Under the pieces are notes generated by a model. It saw only the letters and a program-made list of their open reading frames with translations. It was not told the DNA's origin and made no database searches. This document shows positions 14,170 to 29,720 of a DNA stretch of 64,000 bases, one piece after another. Source of the DNA: Acanthosepion lycidas (taxonomy: Eukaryota > Mollusca > Cephalopoda > Sepiida > Sepiidae); contig OZ010596.1 of NCBI GenBank assembly GCA_963932145.1, positions 78,228,755-78,292,754 of the forward strand, written 5' to 3'. Both the position numbers and the translations under genes were made by a program. Numbering within the stretch: position 1 is the first letter of the stretch; each line of letters starts with the position of its first letter.

Positions 14170-17100
14170 AAATGGTTCCTTCTAAAATCGGTCATTATTT
14201 TCTGGATAACCTAATATAATAGAACATACTTAAATGGTTTCTTCTAAAATCGGTCATTATTTTCTAAATAACCTAATATAATAGAACATACTTAAATGGT
14301 TTCTTCTAAAATCGGTCATTATTTTCTGGATAACCTAATATAATAGAACATACTTAAATGGTTTCTTCTAAAATCGGTCATTATTTTCTGGATAACCTAA
14401 TATAATAGAACATACTTAAATGGTTTCTTCTAAAATCGGTCATTATTTTCTAAATAACCTAATATAATAGAACATACTTAAATGGTTTCATCTAAAATCG
14501 GTCATTATTTTCTGGATAACCTAATATAATAGAACATACTTAAATGGATTCTTCTAAAATCGGTCACTATTTTCTGGATAACCTAATATAATAGAACATA
14601 CTTAAATGCTTTATTCTAAAATCGGTCATTATTTTCTGGATAACCTAATAGAACATACTTAAATGGTTTCTTCTAAAATCGGTCATTATTTTCTGGATAA
14701 CCTAATATAATAGAACATACTTAAATGGTTTCTTCTAAAATCGGTCCTTATTTTCTGGATAACCTAATATAATAGAACATACTTAAATGGTTTCTTCTAA
14801 AATCGGTCATTATTTTCTTGATAACCTAATATAATAGAACATACTTAAATGGTTTCTTCTAAAATTGGTCATTATTTTCTGGATAACCTAATGTAATAGA
14901 ACATACTTAAATTGTTTCTTCTAAAATCGGAGATTATTTTCTGGATAACCTAATATAATAGAACATACTTAAATGGTTTCTTCTAAAATCGGTCATTATT
15001 TTATGGATAACCTAATATAATAGAATATACTTAAATGGTTTCTACTAAAATCGGTCATTATTTTCTGGATAACCTAATATAATAGAACATACTTAAATGG
15101 ATTCTTCTAAAATCGGTCATTATTTTCTGGATAACCTAATATAATAGAACATACTTAAATGCTTTATTCTAAAATCGGTCATTATTTTCTGGATAAACTA
15201 ATAGAACATACTTAAATGGTTTCTTCTAAAATCGGTCATTATTTTCTGGATAACCTAATATAATAGAACATACTTAAATGGTTTCTTCTAAAATCGGTCA
15301 TTATTTTCTGGATAACCTAATATAATAGAACATACTTAAATGGATTCTTCTAAAATCGGTCATTATTTTCTGGATAACCTAATATAATAGAACATACTTA
15401 AATGGTTTCTTCTAAAATCGGTCATTATTTTCTGGATAACCTAATAGAACATACTTAAATGGTTTCTTCTAAAATCGGTCATTATTTTCTGGATAACCTA
15501 ATATAATAGAACATACTTAAATGCTTTATTCTAAAATCGGTCATTATTTTCTGGATAACCTAATATAATAGAACATACTTAAATGGTTCCTTCTAAAATC
15601 GGTCATTATTTTCTGGATAACCTAATATAATAGAATATACTTAAATGGTTTCTTCTAAAATCGGTCATTATTTTCTAAATAACCTAATATAATAGAACAT
15701 ACTTAAATGGTTTCTTCTAAAATCGGTCATTATTTTCTGGATAACCTAATATAATAGAACATACTTAAATGGTTTCTTCTAAAATCGGTCATTATTTTCT
15801 GGATAATCTAATATAATAGAACATACGTAAATGGTTTCTTCTAAAATCGGTCATTATTTTCTAAATAACCTAATATAATAGAACATACTTAAATGGTTTC
15901 ATCTAAAATCGGTCATTATTTTATGGATAACCTAATATAATAGAATATACTTAAATGGTTTCTACTAAAATCGGTCATTATTTTCTGGATAACCTAATAT
16001 AATAGAACATACTTAAATGGATTCTTCTAAAATCGGTCATTATTTTCTGGATAACCTAATATAATAGAACATACTTAAATGCTTTATTCTAAAATCGGTC
16101 ATTATTTTCTGGATAACCTAATAGAACATACTTAAATGGTTTCTTCTAAAATCGGTCATTATTTTCTGGATAACCTAATATAATAGAACATACTTAAATG
16201 GTTTCTTCTAAAATCGGTCATTATTTTCTGGATAACCTAATATAATAGAACATACTTAAATGGTTTCTTCTAAAATAGGTCATTATTTTCTGGATAACCT
16301 AATATAATAGAACATACTTAAATGGTTTCTTCTAAAATCGGTCATTATTTTCTTGATAACCTAATATAATAGAACATACTTAAATGGTTTCTTCTATAAT
16401 CGGAGATTATTTTCTGGACAACCTAATATAATAGAACATACTTAAATGGTTTATTCTAAAATCGGTCATTATTTTCTGGATAACCTAATAGAACATACTT
16501 AAATGGTTTCTTCTAAAATCGGTCATTATTTTCTGGATAACCTAATATAATAGAACATATTAAATGGTTTCTTCTAAAATCGGTCATTATTTTCTGGATA
16601 ACCTAATAGAATAGAACATAATTAAATGGTTTCTTCTAATATCGGTCATTATTTTCTGGATAAGCTAATATAATAGAACATACTTAAATGGTTTCTTCTA
16701 AAATTGGTCATTATTTTCTGGATAACCTAATATAATAGAACATACTTAAATTGTTTCTTCTAAAATCGGAGATTATTTTCTGGATAACCTATTATAATAG
16801 AACATACTTAAATGGTTTCTTCTAAAATCGGTCATTATTTTATGGATAACCTAATATAATAGAATATACTTAAATGGTTTCTACTAAACTCGGTCATTAT
16901 TTTCTGGATAACCTAATATAATAGAACATACTTAAATGGGTTCTTCTAAAATCGGTCATTATTTTCTGGATAACCTAATATAATAGAACATACTTAAATG
17001 GTTTCTTCTAAAATCGGAGATTATTTTCTGGATAACCTAATATAATAGAACATACTTAAATTGTTTCTTCTAAAATCGGTCATTATTTTCTGGATAACCT

Positions 17101-20100
17101 AATATAATAGAACATACTTAAATGCTTTATTCTAAAATCAGTCATTATTTTCTGGATAACCTAATATAATAGAACATACTTAAATGGTTTCTTCTAAAAT
17201 CGGTCATTATTTTCGGGATAACCTAATATAATAGAACATACTTAAATGGTTTCTTCTAAAATCGGTCATTATTTTCTAAATAACCTAATATAATAGAACA
17301 TACTTAAATGGTTTCTTCTAAAATCGGTCATTATTTTCTGGATAACCTAATATAATAGAACATACTTAAATGGTTTCTTCTAAAATCGGTCATTATTTTA
17401 TGGATAACCTAATATAATAGAACATACTTAAATGGTTTCTTCTAAAATCGGTCATTATTTTCTGGATAACCTAATATAATCGAACATACTTAAATGGTTT
17501 CTTCTAAAATCGGACATTATTTTCTAAATAACCTAATATAATAGAAGATACTTAAATGGTTTCTTCTAAAATCGGTCATTATTTTCTGGTTAACCTAATA
17601 TAATAGAACATACTTAAATGGTTTCTTCTAAAATCGGTCATTATTTTCTAAATAACCTAATATAATAGAACATACTTAAATGGTTTCATTTAAATCGGTC
17701 ATTATTTTATGGATAACCTAATATAATAGAATATACTTAAATGGTTTCTACTAAAATCGGTCATTATTTTCTGGATAACCTAATATAATAGAACATACTT
17801 AAATGGATTCTTCTAAAATCGGTCATTATTTTCTGGATAACCTAATATAATAGAACATACTTAAATGCTTTATTCTAAAATCGGTCATTATTTTCTGGAT
17901 AACCTAATAGAACATACTTAAATTGTTTCTTCTAAAATCGGTCATTATTTTCTGGATAACCTAATATAATAGAACATACTTAAATGGTTTCTTCTAAAAT
18001 CGGTCATTATTTTATGGATAACCTAATATAATAGAATATACTTAAATGGTTTCTACTAAAATCGGTCATTATTTTCTGGATAACCTAATATAATAGAACA
18101 TACTTAAATGGATTCTTCTAAAATCGGTCATTATTTTCTGGATAACCTAATATAATAGAACATACTTAAATGCTTTATTCTAAAATCGGTCATTATTTTC
18201 TGGATAACCTAATAGAACATACTTAAATGGTTTCTTCTAAAATCGGTCATTATTTTCTGGATAACCTAATATAATAGAACATACTTAAATGGTTTCTTCT
18301 AAAATCGGTCATTATTTTCTGGATAACCTAATATAATAGAACATACTTAAATGGTTTCTTCTAAAATCGGTCATTATTTTCTTGATAACCTAATATAATA
18401 GAACATACTTAAATGGTTTCTTCTAAAATCGGTCATTATTTTCTGGATAACCTAATATAATAGAACATACTTAAATGCTTTATTCTAAAATCGGTCATTA
18501 TTTTCTGGATAACCTAATATAATAGAACATACTTAAATGGTTCCTTCTAAAATCGGTCATTATTTTCTGGATAACCTAATATAATAGAACATACTTAAAT
18601 GGTTTCTTCTAAAATCGGTCATTATTTTCTAAATAACCTAATATAATAGAACATACTTAAATGGTTTCTTCTAAAATCGGTCATTATTTTCTGGATAACC
18701 TAATATAATAGAACATACTTAAATGGTTTCTTCTAAAATCGGTCATTATTTTCTGGATAACCTAATATAATAGAACATACTTAAATGGTTTCTTCTAAAA
18801 TCGGTCATTATTTTCTAAATAACCTAATATAATAGAACATACTTAAATGGTTTCATCTAAAATCGGTCATTATTTTATGGATAACCTAATATAATAGAAT
18901 ATACTTAAATGGTTTCTACTAAAATCGGTCATTATTTTCTGGATAACCTAATATAATAGAACATACTTAAATGGATTCTTCTAAAATCGGTCATTATTTT
19001 CTGGATAACCTAATATAATAGAACATACTTAAATGCTTTATTCTAAAATCGGTCATTATTTTCTGGATAACCTAATAGAACATACTTAAATGGTTTCTTC
19101 TAAAATCGGTCATTATTTTCTGGATAACCTAATATAATAGAACATACTTAAATGGTTTCTTCTAAAATCGGTCATTATTTTCTGGATAACCTAATATAAT
19201 AGAACATACTTAAATGGTTTCTTCTAAAATCGGTCATTATTTTCTTGATAACCTAATATAATAGAACATACTTAAATGGTTTCTTCTAAAATTGGTCATT
19301 ATTTTCTGGATAACCTAATGTAATAGAACATACTTAAATTGTTTCTTCTAAAATCGGAGATTATTTTCTGGATAACCTAATATAATAGAACATACTTAAA
19401 TGGTTTCTTCTAAAATCGGTCATTATTTTATGGATAACCTAATATAATAGAATATACTTAAATGGTTTCTACTAAAATCGGTCATTATTTTCTGGATAAC
19501 CTAATATAATAGAACATACTTAAATGGATTCTTCTAAAATCGGTCATTATTTTCTGGATAACCTAATATAATAGAACATACTTAAATGCTTTATTCTAAA
19601 ATCGGTCATTATTTTCTGGATAACCTAATAGAACATACTTAAATGGTTTCTTCTAAAATCGGTCATTATTTTCTGGATAACCTAATATAATAGAACATAC
19701 TTAAATGGTTTCTTCTAAAATCGGTCATTATTTTCTGGATAACCTAATATAATAGAACATACTTAAATGGTTTCTTCTAAAATAGGTCATTATTTTCTGG
19801 ATAACCTAATATAATAGAACATACTTAAATGGTTTCTTCTAAAATCGGTCATTATTTTCTTGATAACCTAATATAATAGAACATACTTAAATGGTTTCTT
19901 CTATAATCGGAGATTATTTTCTGGACAACCTAATATAATAGAACATACTTAAATGGTTTATTCTAAAATCGGTCATTATTTTCTGGATAACCTAATAGAA
20001 CATACTTAAATGGTTTCTTCTAAAATCGGTCATTATTTTCTGGATAACCTAATATAATAGAACATATTAAATGGTTTCTTCTAAAATCGGTCATTATTTT

Positions 20101-21220
20101 CTGGATAACCTAATATAATAGAACATAATTAAATGGTTTCTTCTAATATCGGTCATTATTTTCTGGATAAGCTAATATAATAGAACATACTTAAATGGTT
20201 TCTTCTAAAATTGGTCATTATTTTCTGGATAACCTAATATAATAGAACATACTTAAATTGTTTCTTCTAAAATCGGAGATTATTTTCTGGATAACCTATT
20301 ATAATAGAACATACTTAAATGGTTTCTTCTAAAATCGGTCATTATTTTATGGATAACCTAATATAATAGAATATACTTAAATGGTTTCTACTAAACTCGG
20401 TCATTATTTTCTGGATAACCTAATATAATAGAACATACTTAAATGGGTTCTTCTAAAATCGGTCATTATTTTCTGGATAACCTAATATAATAGAACATAC
20501 TTAAATGGTTTCTTCTAAAATCGGTCATTATTTTCTGGATAAACTAATATAATAGAACATACTTAAATGGTTTCTTCTAAAATCGGAGATTATTTTCTGG
20601 ATAACCTAATATAATAGAACATACTTAAATTGTTTCTTCTAAAATCGGTCATTATTTTCTGGATAACCTAATATAATAGAACATACTTAAATGCTTTATT
20701 CTAAAATCAGTCATTATTTTCTGGATAACCTAATATAATAGAACATACTTAAATGGTTTCTTCTAAAATCGGTCATTATTTTCGGGATAACCTAATATAA
20801 TAGAACATACTTAAATGGTTTCTTCTAAAATCGGTCATTATTTTCTAAATAACCTAATATAATAGAACATACTTAAATGGTTTCTTCTAAAATCGGTCAT
20901 TATTTTCTGGATAACCTAATATAATAGAACATACTTAAATGGTTTCTTCTAAAATCGGTCATTATTTTCTGGATAACCTAATATAATAGAACATACTTAA
21001 ATGGTTTCTTCTAAAATCGGTCATTATTTTCTAAATAACCTAATATAATAGAAGATACTTAAATGGTTTCTTCTAAAATCGGTCATTATTTTCTGGTTAA
21101 CCTAATATAATAGAACATACTTAAATGGTTTCTTCTAAAATCGGTCATTATTTTCTAAATAACCTAATATAATAGAACATACTTAAATGGTTTCATCTAA
21201 AATCGGTCATTATTTTATGG
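14170..21220. repeat. nested 3.5-4.4-kb satellite duplications
   Basis: Diagnostic variants pair across this stretch. GGTTCCTTC at 14,176/18,541 gives 4,365 bp. CCTAATGTAATAG at 14,891/19,318 gives 4,427 bp. TAAAATAGGTC at 16,272/19,779 gives 3,507 bp, and AAAATCAGTC at 17,137/20,706 gives 3,569 bp. The offsets differ by whole 62-bp steps or by larger insertions, so the two halves are copies that later gained or lost monomers. Boundaries are approximate. Confidence 0.75.
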
Positions 21221-23079
21221 ATAACCTAATATAATAGAACATACTTAAATGGATTCTTCTAAAATCGGTCATTATTTTCTGGATAACCTAATATAATAGA
21301 ACATACTTAAATGCTTTATTCTAAAATCGGTCATTATTTTCTGGATAACCTAATAGAACATACTTAAATGGTTTCTTCTAAAATCGGTCATTATTTTCTG
21401 GATAACCTAATATAATAGAACATACTTAAAAGCTTTATTCTAAAATCGGTCATTATTTTCTGGATAACCTAATAGAACATACTTAAATGGTTTCTTCTAA
21501 AATCGGTCATTATTTTCTGGATAACCTAATATAATAGAACATACTTAAATGGTTTCTTCTAAAATCGGTCATTATTTTCTGGATAACCTAATATAATAGA
21601 ACATACTTAAATGGTTTCTTCTAAAATCGGTCATTATTTTCTTGATAACCTAATATAATAGAACATACTTAAATGCTTTCTTCTAAATTTGGTCATTATT
21701 TTCTGGATAACATAATATAATAGAAAATAATTAAATTGTTTCTTCTAAAATCGGAGATTATTTTCTGGATAACCTAATATAATAGAACATACTTAAATGG
21801 TTTCTTCTAAAATCGGTCATTATTTTATGGATAACCTAATATAATAGAATATACTTAAATTGTTTCTACTAAAATCGGTCATTATTTTCTGGATAACCTA
21901 ATATAATAGAACATACTTAAATGGATTCTTCTAAAATCGGTCATTATTTTCTGGATAACCTAATATAATAGAACATACTTAAATGGTTTCTTCTAAAATC
22001 GGTCATAATTTTCTGGATAAACTAATATAATAGAACATACTTAAATGGTTTCTTCTAAAATCGGAGATTATTTTCTGGATAACCTAATATAATAGAACAT
22101 ACTTAAATGGTTTCTTCTAAAATCGGTCATTATTTTCTGGATAACCTAATATAATAGAACATACTTAAATGGTTTCTTCTAAAATCGGTCATTATTTTCT
22201 GGATAACCTAATATAATAGAACATACTTAAATGGTTTCTTCTAAAATCGGTCATTATTTTCTGGATAACCTAATATAATAGAACATACTTAAATGGTTTC
22301 TTCTAAAATAGGTCATTATTTTCTGGATAACCTAATATAATAGAACATACTTAAATGGTTTCTTCTAAAATCGGTCATTATTTTCTGGATAACCTAATAT
22401 AATAGAACATACTTAAATGGTTTCTTCTATAATCGGAGATTATTTTCTGGACAACCTAATATAATAGAACATACTTAAATGGTTTATTCTAAAATCGGTC
22501 ATTATTTTCTGTATAACCTAATAGAACATACTTAAATGGTTTCTTCTAAAATCGGTCATTATTTTCTGGATAACCTAATATAATAGAACATACTTAAATG
22601 GTTTCTTCTAAAACCGGTCATTATTTTCTGGATAACCTAATATAATAGAACATAATTAAATGGTTTCTTCTAATATCGGTCATTATTTTCTGGATAACCT
22701 AATATAATAGAACATACTTAAATGGTTTCTTCTAAAATTGGTGATTATTTTCTGGAAAACATAATATAATAGAACATACTTAAATGGTTTCTTCTAAGAT
22801 CGGACTTTATTTTCTGGATAACCTAATATAAAAGATGATACTTAAATGGTTTCTTCTAAAATCGGTCATTATATTCTGGATAACCTAATATAAAAGAAGA
22901 TACTTAAATTGTTTCTTCTAAAATCGGGCATTATTTTCTGGATAAACTAATATAATAGAACATACTTAAATGGTTTCTTTTTAAACTCGGTCATTATTTT
23001 CTGGATAACCTAATATAATAGAACATACTTAAATGGTTTCTTCTAAAGTCGATCATTATTTTGTGGATAACATAATATA

Positions 23080-23159
23080 TTAGGTTGGTGCAAAAATAAT
23101 GTCGTTTTCTCACATATGTTACTATGTGTGAAAACGACATTATTTTTGTACCGACCTAA
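23080..23159. mobile_element. MITE copy 4
   Basis: 80 bp; right end GTACCGACC. First copy after the MITE-free zone. Confidence 0.93.
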
Positions 23160-23223
23160 TAATAGAAGATACTTAAATGGTTTCTCCTAAAATCGGTCAT
23201 TATTTACTGGATAACCTTATATA

Positions 23224-23302
23224 ATAGGTTGGTGCAAAAATAATGTCGTTTTCTCACATATGTTACAAGGTGTGAAACGACATTATTTTTGTACCGACCT
23301 AA
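23224..23302. mobile_element. MITE copy 5
   Basis: 79 bp; first base altered (ATAGG) and the preceding monomer reads CCTTATATA; loop side ACAAGGTGTGAAACG lacks one A. Confidence 0.9.
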
Positions 23303-23800
23303 TAATAGAAGATACTTATATGTTTTTTTCTAAAATCGGTCATTATTTTCTGGATAAGCTAATATAATAGAAAATACTTAAATGGTTTCTTCTAAAATCG
23401 GACATTATTTTCTGGATAGACTAATATAATAGAACATACTTAAAATGTTTCTCCTACAATCGGACATTATTTTCTGGATAACCTAATATAATAGAATATA
23501 CTTAAATGGTTTCTTCTAAAATCTGATATTATTTTCTGGATAACCTAATATAATAGAACATAATTAAATGGTTACTTCTAAGATCGGTCATTATTTTCTG
23601 GATAACCTAATATAATAGAACATACTTAAATGGTTTCTTGTATAATCGGACATTATTTTCTGGATAACCTGATATAATAGAACATACTTAAATGGTTTCT
23701 TCTAAAATAGGTGATTATTTATTGGATAACCTAATATAATAGAACATAGTTAAATGGTTCGTTCTAAAATCGGTCATTATTTTCTGGATAACCTAATATA

Positions 23801-23879
23801 TTAGGTTGGTGCAAAAATATGTCGTTTTCTCACATACGTTACTATGTGTGAAAACGACATTATTTTTGCACCGACCTAA
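23801..23879. mobile_element. MITE copy 6
   Basis: 79 bp; AAAAATATG left arm and ACATACG, as in copy 3; right end GCACCGACC. The following monomer also matches that after copy 3 (GAACATAC, CTTAAATCGG). Confidence 0.93.
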
Positions 23880-25549
23880 TAATAGAACATACTTAAATGG
23901 TTTCTTCTTAAATCGGTCATTATTTTCTGGATAACCTAATATAATAGAACATACTTAAATGGTTTCTTCTAAAATCGGTCATTATTTTCTGGATAACCTA
24001 ATATAATAGAACATACTTAAATGGTTTCTTCTAAAATCGGTCATTATTTTATAAATAACCTAATATAATAGAACATACTTAAATGGTTTCTTCTAAAATC
24101 GGTCATTATTTTCTGGATAACCTAATATAATAGAACATACTTAAATGGTTTCTTCTAAAATCGGTCATTATTTTCTGGATAACCTAATATAATAGAACAT
24201 ATTTAAATTGTTTCTTCTAAAATCGGAGATTATTTTCTGGATAACCTAATATAATAGAACATACTTAAATGGTTTCTTCTAAAATCGGTCATTATTTTAT
24301 GGATAACCTAATATAATAGAACATACTTAAATGGTTACTACTAAAATCGGTCATTATTTTCTGGATAAACTAATATAATAGAACATACTTAAATGGTTTC
24401 TTCTAAAATCGGTCATTATTTTCTGGATAACCTAATATAATAGAACATACTTAAATGGTTTCTTCTAATATCGGTCATTATTTTCTGGATAAACTAATAT
24501 AATAGAACATACTTAAATGGTTTCTTCTAAAATCGGAGATTATTTTCTGGATAACCTAATATAATAGAACATACTTAAATGGTTTCTTCTAAAATCGGTC
24601 ATTATTTTCTGGATAACCTAATAGAATAGAACATACTTAAATGGTTTCTTCTAAAATCGGTCATTATTTTCTGGATAAACTAATATAATAGAACATGCTT
24701 AAATGGTTACTTCTAAAATCGGAGATTATTTTCTGGATAACCTAATATAATAGAACATACTTAAATGGTTTCTTCTAAAATCGGTCATTATTTTCTGGAT
24801 AACCTAATAGAATAGAACATACTTAAATGCTTTATTCTAAAATCGGTCAGTATTTTCTGGATAACCTAATAGAACATACTTAAATGGTTTCTTCTAAAAT
24901 CGGTCATTATTTTCTGGATAACCTAATATAATAGAACATACTTAAATGTTTTCTTCTAAAATCGGTCATTATTTTATGGATAACCTAATATAATAGAACA
25001 TAATTAAATGGTTTCTTCTAAAATCGGTCATTATTTTTTGGATAACCTAATATAATAGAACATACATAAATGGTTTCTTCTAAAATCGGAGATTATTTTC
25101 TGGATGACCTAATATAATAGAACATAATTTAATGGTTTATTCTAAAATCGGTCATTATTTTCTGGATAACGTAATATAATAGAACATACTTAAATGGTTT
25201 CTCTAAAATTGGTGATTATTTTCTGGATAACCTAATATAATAGAATATATGTAAATGGTTTCTTCTAAAATCGGACATTATTTTCTGGATAACCTAATAT
25301 AAAAGAAGATACTTAAATGGTTTCTTCTAAAATCGGTCATTATATTCTGGATAACCTAATATAAAAGACGATACTTAAATGGTTTCTTCTAAAATCGGGC
25401 ATTATTTTCTGGATAACCTAATATAATAGAACATACTTAAATGGATTCTTCTAAAGTCGGTCATTATTTTCTGGATAACCTAATATAATAGAACATACTT
25501 AAATGGTTTCTTCTAAAGTCGATCATTATTTTCTGGATAACCTAATATA

Positions 25550-25629
25550 TTAGGTTGGTGCAAAAATAATGTCGTTTTCTCACATATGTTACTACGTGTG
25601 AAAACGACATTATTTTTGTACCGACCTAA
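25550..25629. mobile_element. MITE copy 7
   Basis: 80 bp; ACTACGTG in the right arm; end GTACCGACC. Partner of copy 11. Confidence 0.93.
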
Positions 25630-25693
25630 TAATAGAAGATACTTAAATGGTTTCTCCTAAAATCGGTCATTATTTTCTGGATAACCTAATATA

Positions 25694-25773
25694 TTAGGTT
25701 GGTGCAAAAATAATGTCGTTTTCTCACATATGTTACAATGTGTGAAAACGACATTATTTTTGTACCGACATAA
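25694..25773. mobile_element. MITE copy 8
   Basis: 80 bp; loop ACAATG; end altered to CCGACATAA. Partner of copy 12. Confidence 0.92.
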
Positions 25774-26271
25774 TAAAAGAAGATACTTAAATGTTTTTTT
25801 CTAAAATCGGTCATTATTTTCTGGATAACCTAATATAATAGAACATACTTTAATGGTTTCTTCTAAAATCGGACATTATTTTCTGGATAACCTAATATAA
25901 TAGAACATACTTAAATGGTTTCTTCTAAAATCGGACATTATTTTCTGGATAACCTAATATAATAGAACATACTTAAATGGTTTCTCCTACAATCGGACAT
26001 TATTTTCTGGATAACCTAATATAATAGAATATACTTAAATGGTTTCTTCTAAAATCGGATATTATTTTCTGGATAACCTAATATAATAGAACATAATTAA
26101 ATGGTTTCTTCTAAGATCGGTCATTATTTTCTGGATAACCTAATATAATAGAACATACTTAAATGGTTTCTTGTAAAATCGGACATTATTTTCTGGATAA
26201 CCTGATATAATAGAACATACTTAAATGGTTCCTTCTAAAATCGGTCATTATTTTCTGGATAACTTTATATA

Positions 26272-26350
26272 TTAGGTTGGTGCAAAAATATGTCGTTTTC
26301 TCACATACGTTACTATCTGTGAAAACGACATTATTTTTGCACCGACCTAA
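26272..26350. mobile_element. MITE copy 9
   Basis: 79 bp; AAAAATATG, ACATACG and ACTATCTG; preceded by CTTTATATA. Partner of copy 13, similar to copy 30. Confidence 0.93.
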
Positions 26351-29300
26351 TAATAGAAGGTACTTAAATGGTTTTTTCTAAAATCGGTCATTATTTTCTG
26401 GATAACCTAATCAAATAGAAGATAATTTAATGGTTTCTTCTAAAATCGGTCATTATTTTCTGGATAACCTAATATAATAGAACATACTTTAATGGTTTCT
26501 TCTAAAATCGGACATTATTTTCTGGATAACCTGATATAATAGAACATATTAAAGGGTTTCTTTTAAAATCGGTCATTATTTCCTGGATAACCTAATATAA
26601 TAGAACATACTTAAATGTTTTCTTCTAAAATCGGACATTATTTTCTGGATAACCTAATATAATAGAACATACTTAAATGGTTTCTTCTAAAATCGGACAT
26701 TATTTTCTGGATAACCTAAATATAATATAACATACTTAAATGGTTTCTTCTAAAATCGGTCATTATTTTCTGGATAACCTAATATAATAGAACATACGCA
26801 AATGGCTTCTTCTAAAATCGGACATTATTTTCTGGATAACCTAATATAATAGAACATACTTAAATGGTTTCTTCTAAAATCGGTCATTATTTTCTGGGTA
26901 ACCTAATATAATAGAACATACTTAAATGGTTTCTTCTAAAATCGGACATTATTTTCTGGATAACCTAATATAATAGAACATACTTAAATGGTTTCTTCTA
27001 AAATCGTTCATTATTTTCTGGATAACCTAATATAATAGAACATACTTAAATGGTTTCTTCTAAAATCGGTCATTATTTTCTGGATAACCTAATATAATAG
27101 AACATACTTAAATGGCTTCTTCTAAAATCGGTATTTATTTTCTGGATAACCTATAATCATAGAACGTACTTAAATATTTTCTTCTAAAATCGGACATTAT
27201 TTTCTGGATAACCTAATATAATAGAACATACTTAAATGGTTTCTTCTAAAATCGGTCATTATTTTCTGGATAACCTAATATAATAGAACATACTTAAATG
27301 GCTTCTTCTAAAATCGGTCATTATTTTCTGGATAACCTATTATCATAGAACATACTTAAATGGTTTCTTTTAAAATCGGATATTATTTTCTGGATAACCT
27401 AATATAATAGAACATACTTAAATGGTTTCTTTTAAAATCGGTCATTATTTTCTGGATAACCTAATATAATAGAACATACTTAAATGTTTTCTTCTAAAAT
27501 CGGACATTATTTTCTGGATAACCTAATATAATAGAAAATACTTCAATGGTTTCTTCTAAAATCGGTCATTATTTTCTGGATAACCTAATATAATAGAACA
27601 TACTTAAATGTTTTCTTCTAAAATCGGACATTATTTTCTGGATAACCTAATATAATAGAAAATACTTAAATGGTTTCTTCTAAAATCGGACATTATTTTC
27701 TGGATAACCTAATATAATACAACATACTTAAATGGTTTCTTCTTAAATCGGAGATTATTTTCTGGGTAACCTAATATAATAGAACATAATTTAATGGTTT
27801 CTTCTAAAATCGGACATTATTTTCTGGATAACCTAATATAATAGAAGATACTTAAATGGTTTCTTCTAAAATCGGTTATTATTTTCTGGATAGCCTAATA
27901 TAATAGAACATACTTAAATGGTTTCTTCTAAAATCGGACATTATTTTCTGGATAACCTAAATATAATAGAACATCCTTAAATGGTTTCTTCTAAAATCGG
28001 TCATTATTTTCTGGATAACCTAATATAATAGAACATACTTAAATGTTTTCTTCTAAAATCGGACATTATTTTCTGCATCACCTAATATAATAGAACATAC
28101 TTAAATGGTTTCTTCTAAAATCGGTCATTATTTTCTGGATAACCTATTATCATAGAACATGCTTAAATGGTTTCTTTTAAAATCGGACATTATTTTCTGG
28201 ATAACCTAATATAATAGAACATACTTAAATGGGTTCTTTTAAAATCGGTCATTATTTTCTGGATAACCTAATATAATAGAACATACTTAAATGTTTTCTT
28301 CTAAAATCGGACATTATTTTCTGGATAACCTAATATAATAGAAAATACTTAAATGGTTTCTTCTAAAATCGGTCATTATTTTCTGGATAACCTAATATAA
28401 TAGAACATACTTAAATGGTTTCTTCTAAAATCGGTCATTATTTTCTGGATAACCTAATATAATCGAACATACTTAAATGGTTTCTTCGAAAATCGGACAT
28501 TATTTTCTGGATAACCTAATATAATAGAACATACTTAAATGGTTTCTTCTAAAATCGGAGATTATTTTCTGGATAACCTAATATAATAGAACATACTTTA
28601 ATGGTTTCTTCTAAAATCGGACATTATTTTCTGGATAACCTAATATAATAGAAGATACTTAAATGGTTTCTTCTAAAATCGGTTATTATTTTCTGGATAG
28701 CCTAATATAATAGAAAATAATTAAATGGTTTCTTCTAAAATCGGACATTATTTTATGGATAACCTAAATATAATAGAACATACTTAAATGGTTTCTTCTA
28801 AAATCGGTCATCATTTTCTGGATAACCTATTATCATAGAACATACTTAAATGGTTTCTTTTAAAATCGGACATTATTTTCTGGATAACCTAATATAATAG
28901 AACATACTTAAATGGTTTCTTTTAAAATCGGTCATTATTTTCTGGATAACCTAATATAATAGAACATACTTAAATGTTTTCTTCTAAAATCGGACATTAT
29001 TTTCTGGATAACCTAATATAATAGAAAATACTTAAATGGTTTCTTCTAAAATCGGTCATTATTTTCTGGATAACCTAATATAATAGAACATACTTAAATG
29101 GTTACTTCTAAAATCGGTCATTATTTTCTGGATAACCTAATATAATAGAACATACTTAAATGGTTTCTTCTAAAATCGGACATTATTTTCTGGATAACCT
29201 AATATAATAGAACATACTTAAATGGTTTCTTCTAAAATCGGAGATTATTTTCTGGATAACCTAATATAATAGAACATACTTTAATGGTTTCTTCTAAAAT

Positions 29301-29640
29301 CGGACATTATTTTCTGGATAACATAATATAATAGAACATAATTAAATGGCTTCTCCTAAAATCGGTCATTATTTTCTGGATAACTTAATATAATAGAACA
29401 TACTTAAATGATTTTTTCGGAAATCGGAGATTATTTTCTGGATAACCTAATATAATAGAACATACTTAAATGGTTTCTTCTAAAATCGGTCATTATTTTC
29501 TGGATAACCTAATATAATAGAACATAATTAAATGGCTTCTCCTAAAATCGGTCATTATTTTCTGGATAACCTAATATAATAGAACATACTTAAATGGCTT
29601 CGTCTAAAATCGGTCATTATTTTCTGGATAACCTAATATA

Positions 29641-29720
29641 TTAGGTTGGTGCAAAAATAATGTCGTTTTCTCACATATGTTACTATGTGTGAAAACGACA
29701 TTATTTTTGCACCGACCTAA
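29641..29720. mobile_element. MITE copy 10
   Basis: 80 bp; full-length arms with end GCACCGACC. Partner of copy 14. Confidence 0.93.

Larger units (their letters stand above)
3268..23079. repeat. MITE-free satellite zone
   Basis: Nearly 20 kb of pure 62-bp (occasionally 57-bp) monomers between the third and fourth MITE copies. It is built from large blocks that repeat one another: ~5 kb in the left half, 3.5-4.4 kb in the right half. The 57-bp CCTAATAGAAC monomer is concentrated here; I saw it from about 2.0 to 24.9 kb and not beyond. No gene or other element is visible inside. Confidence 0.9.
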
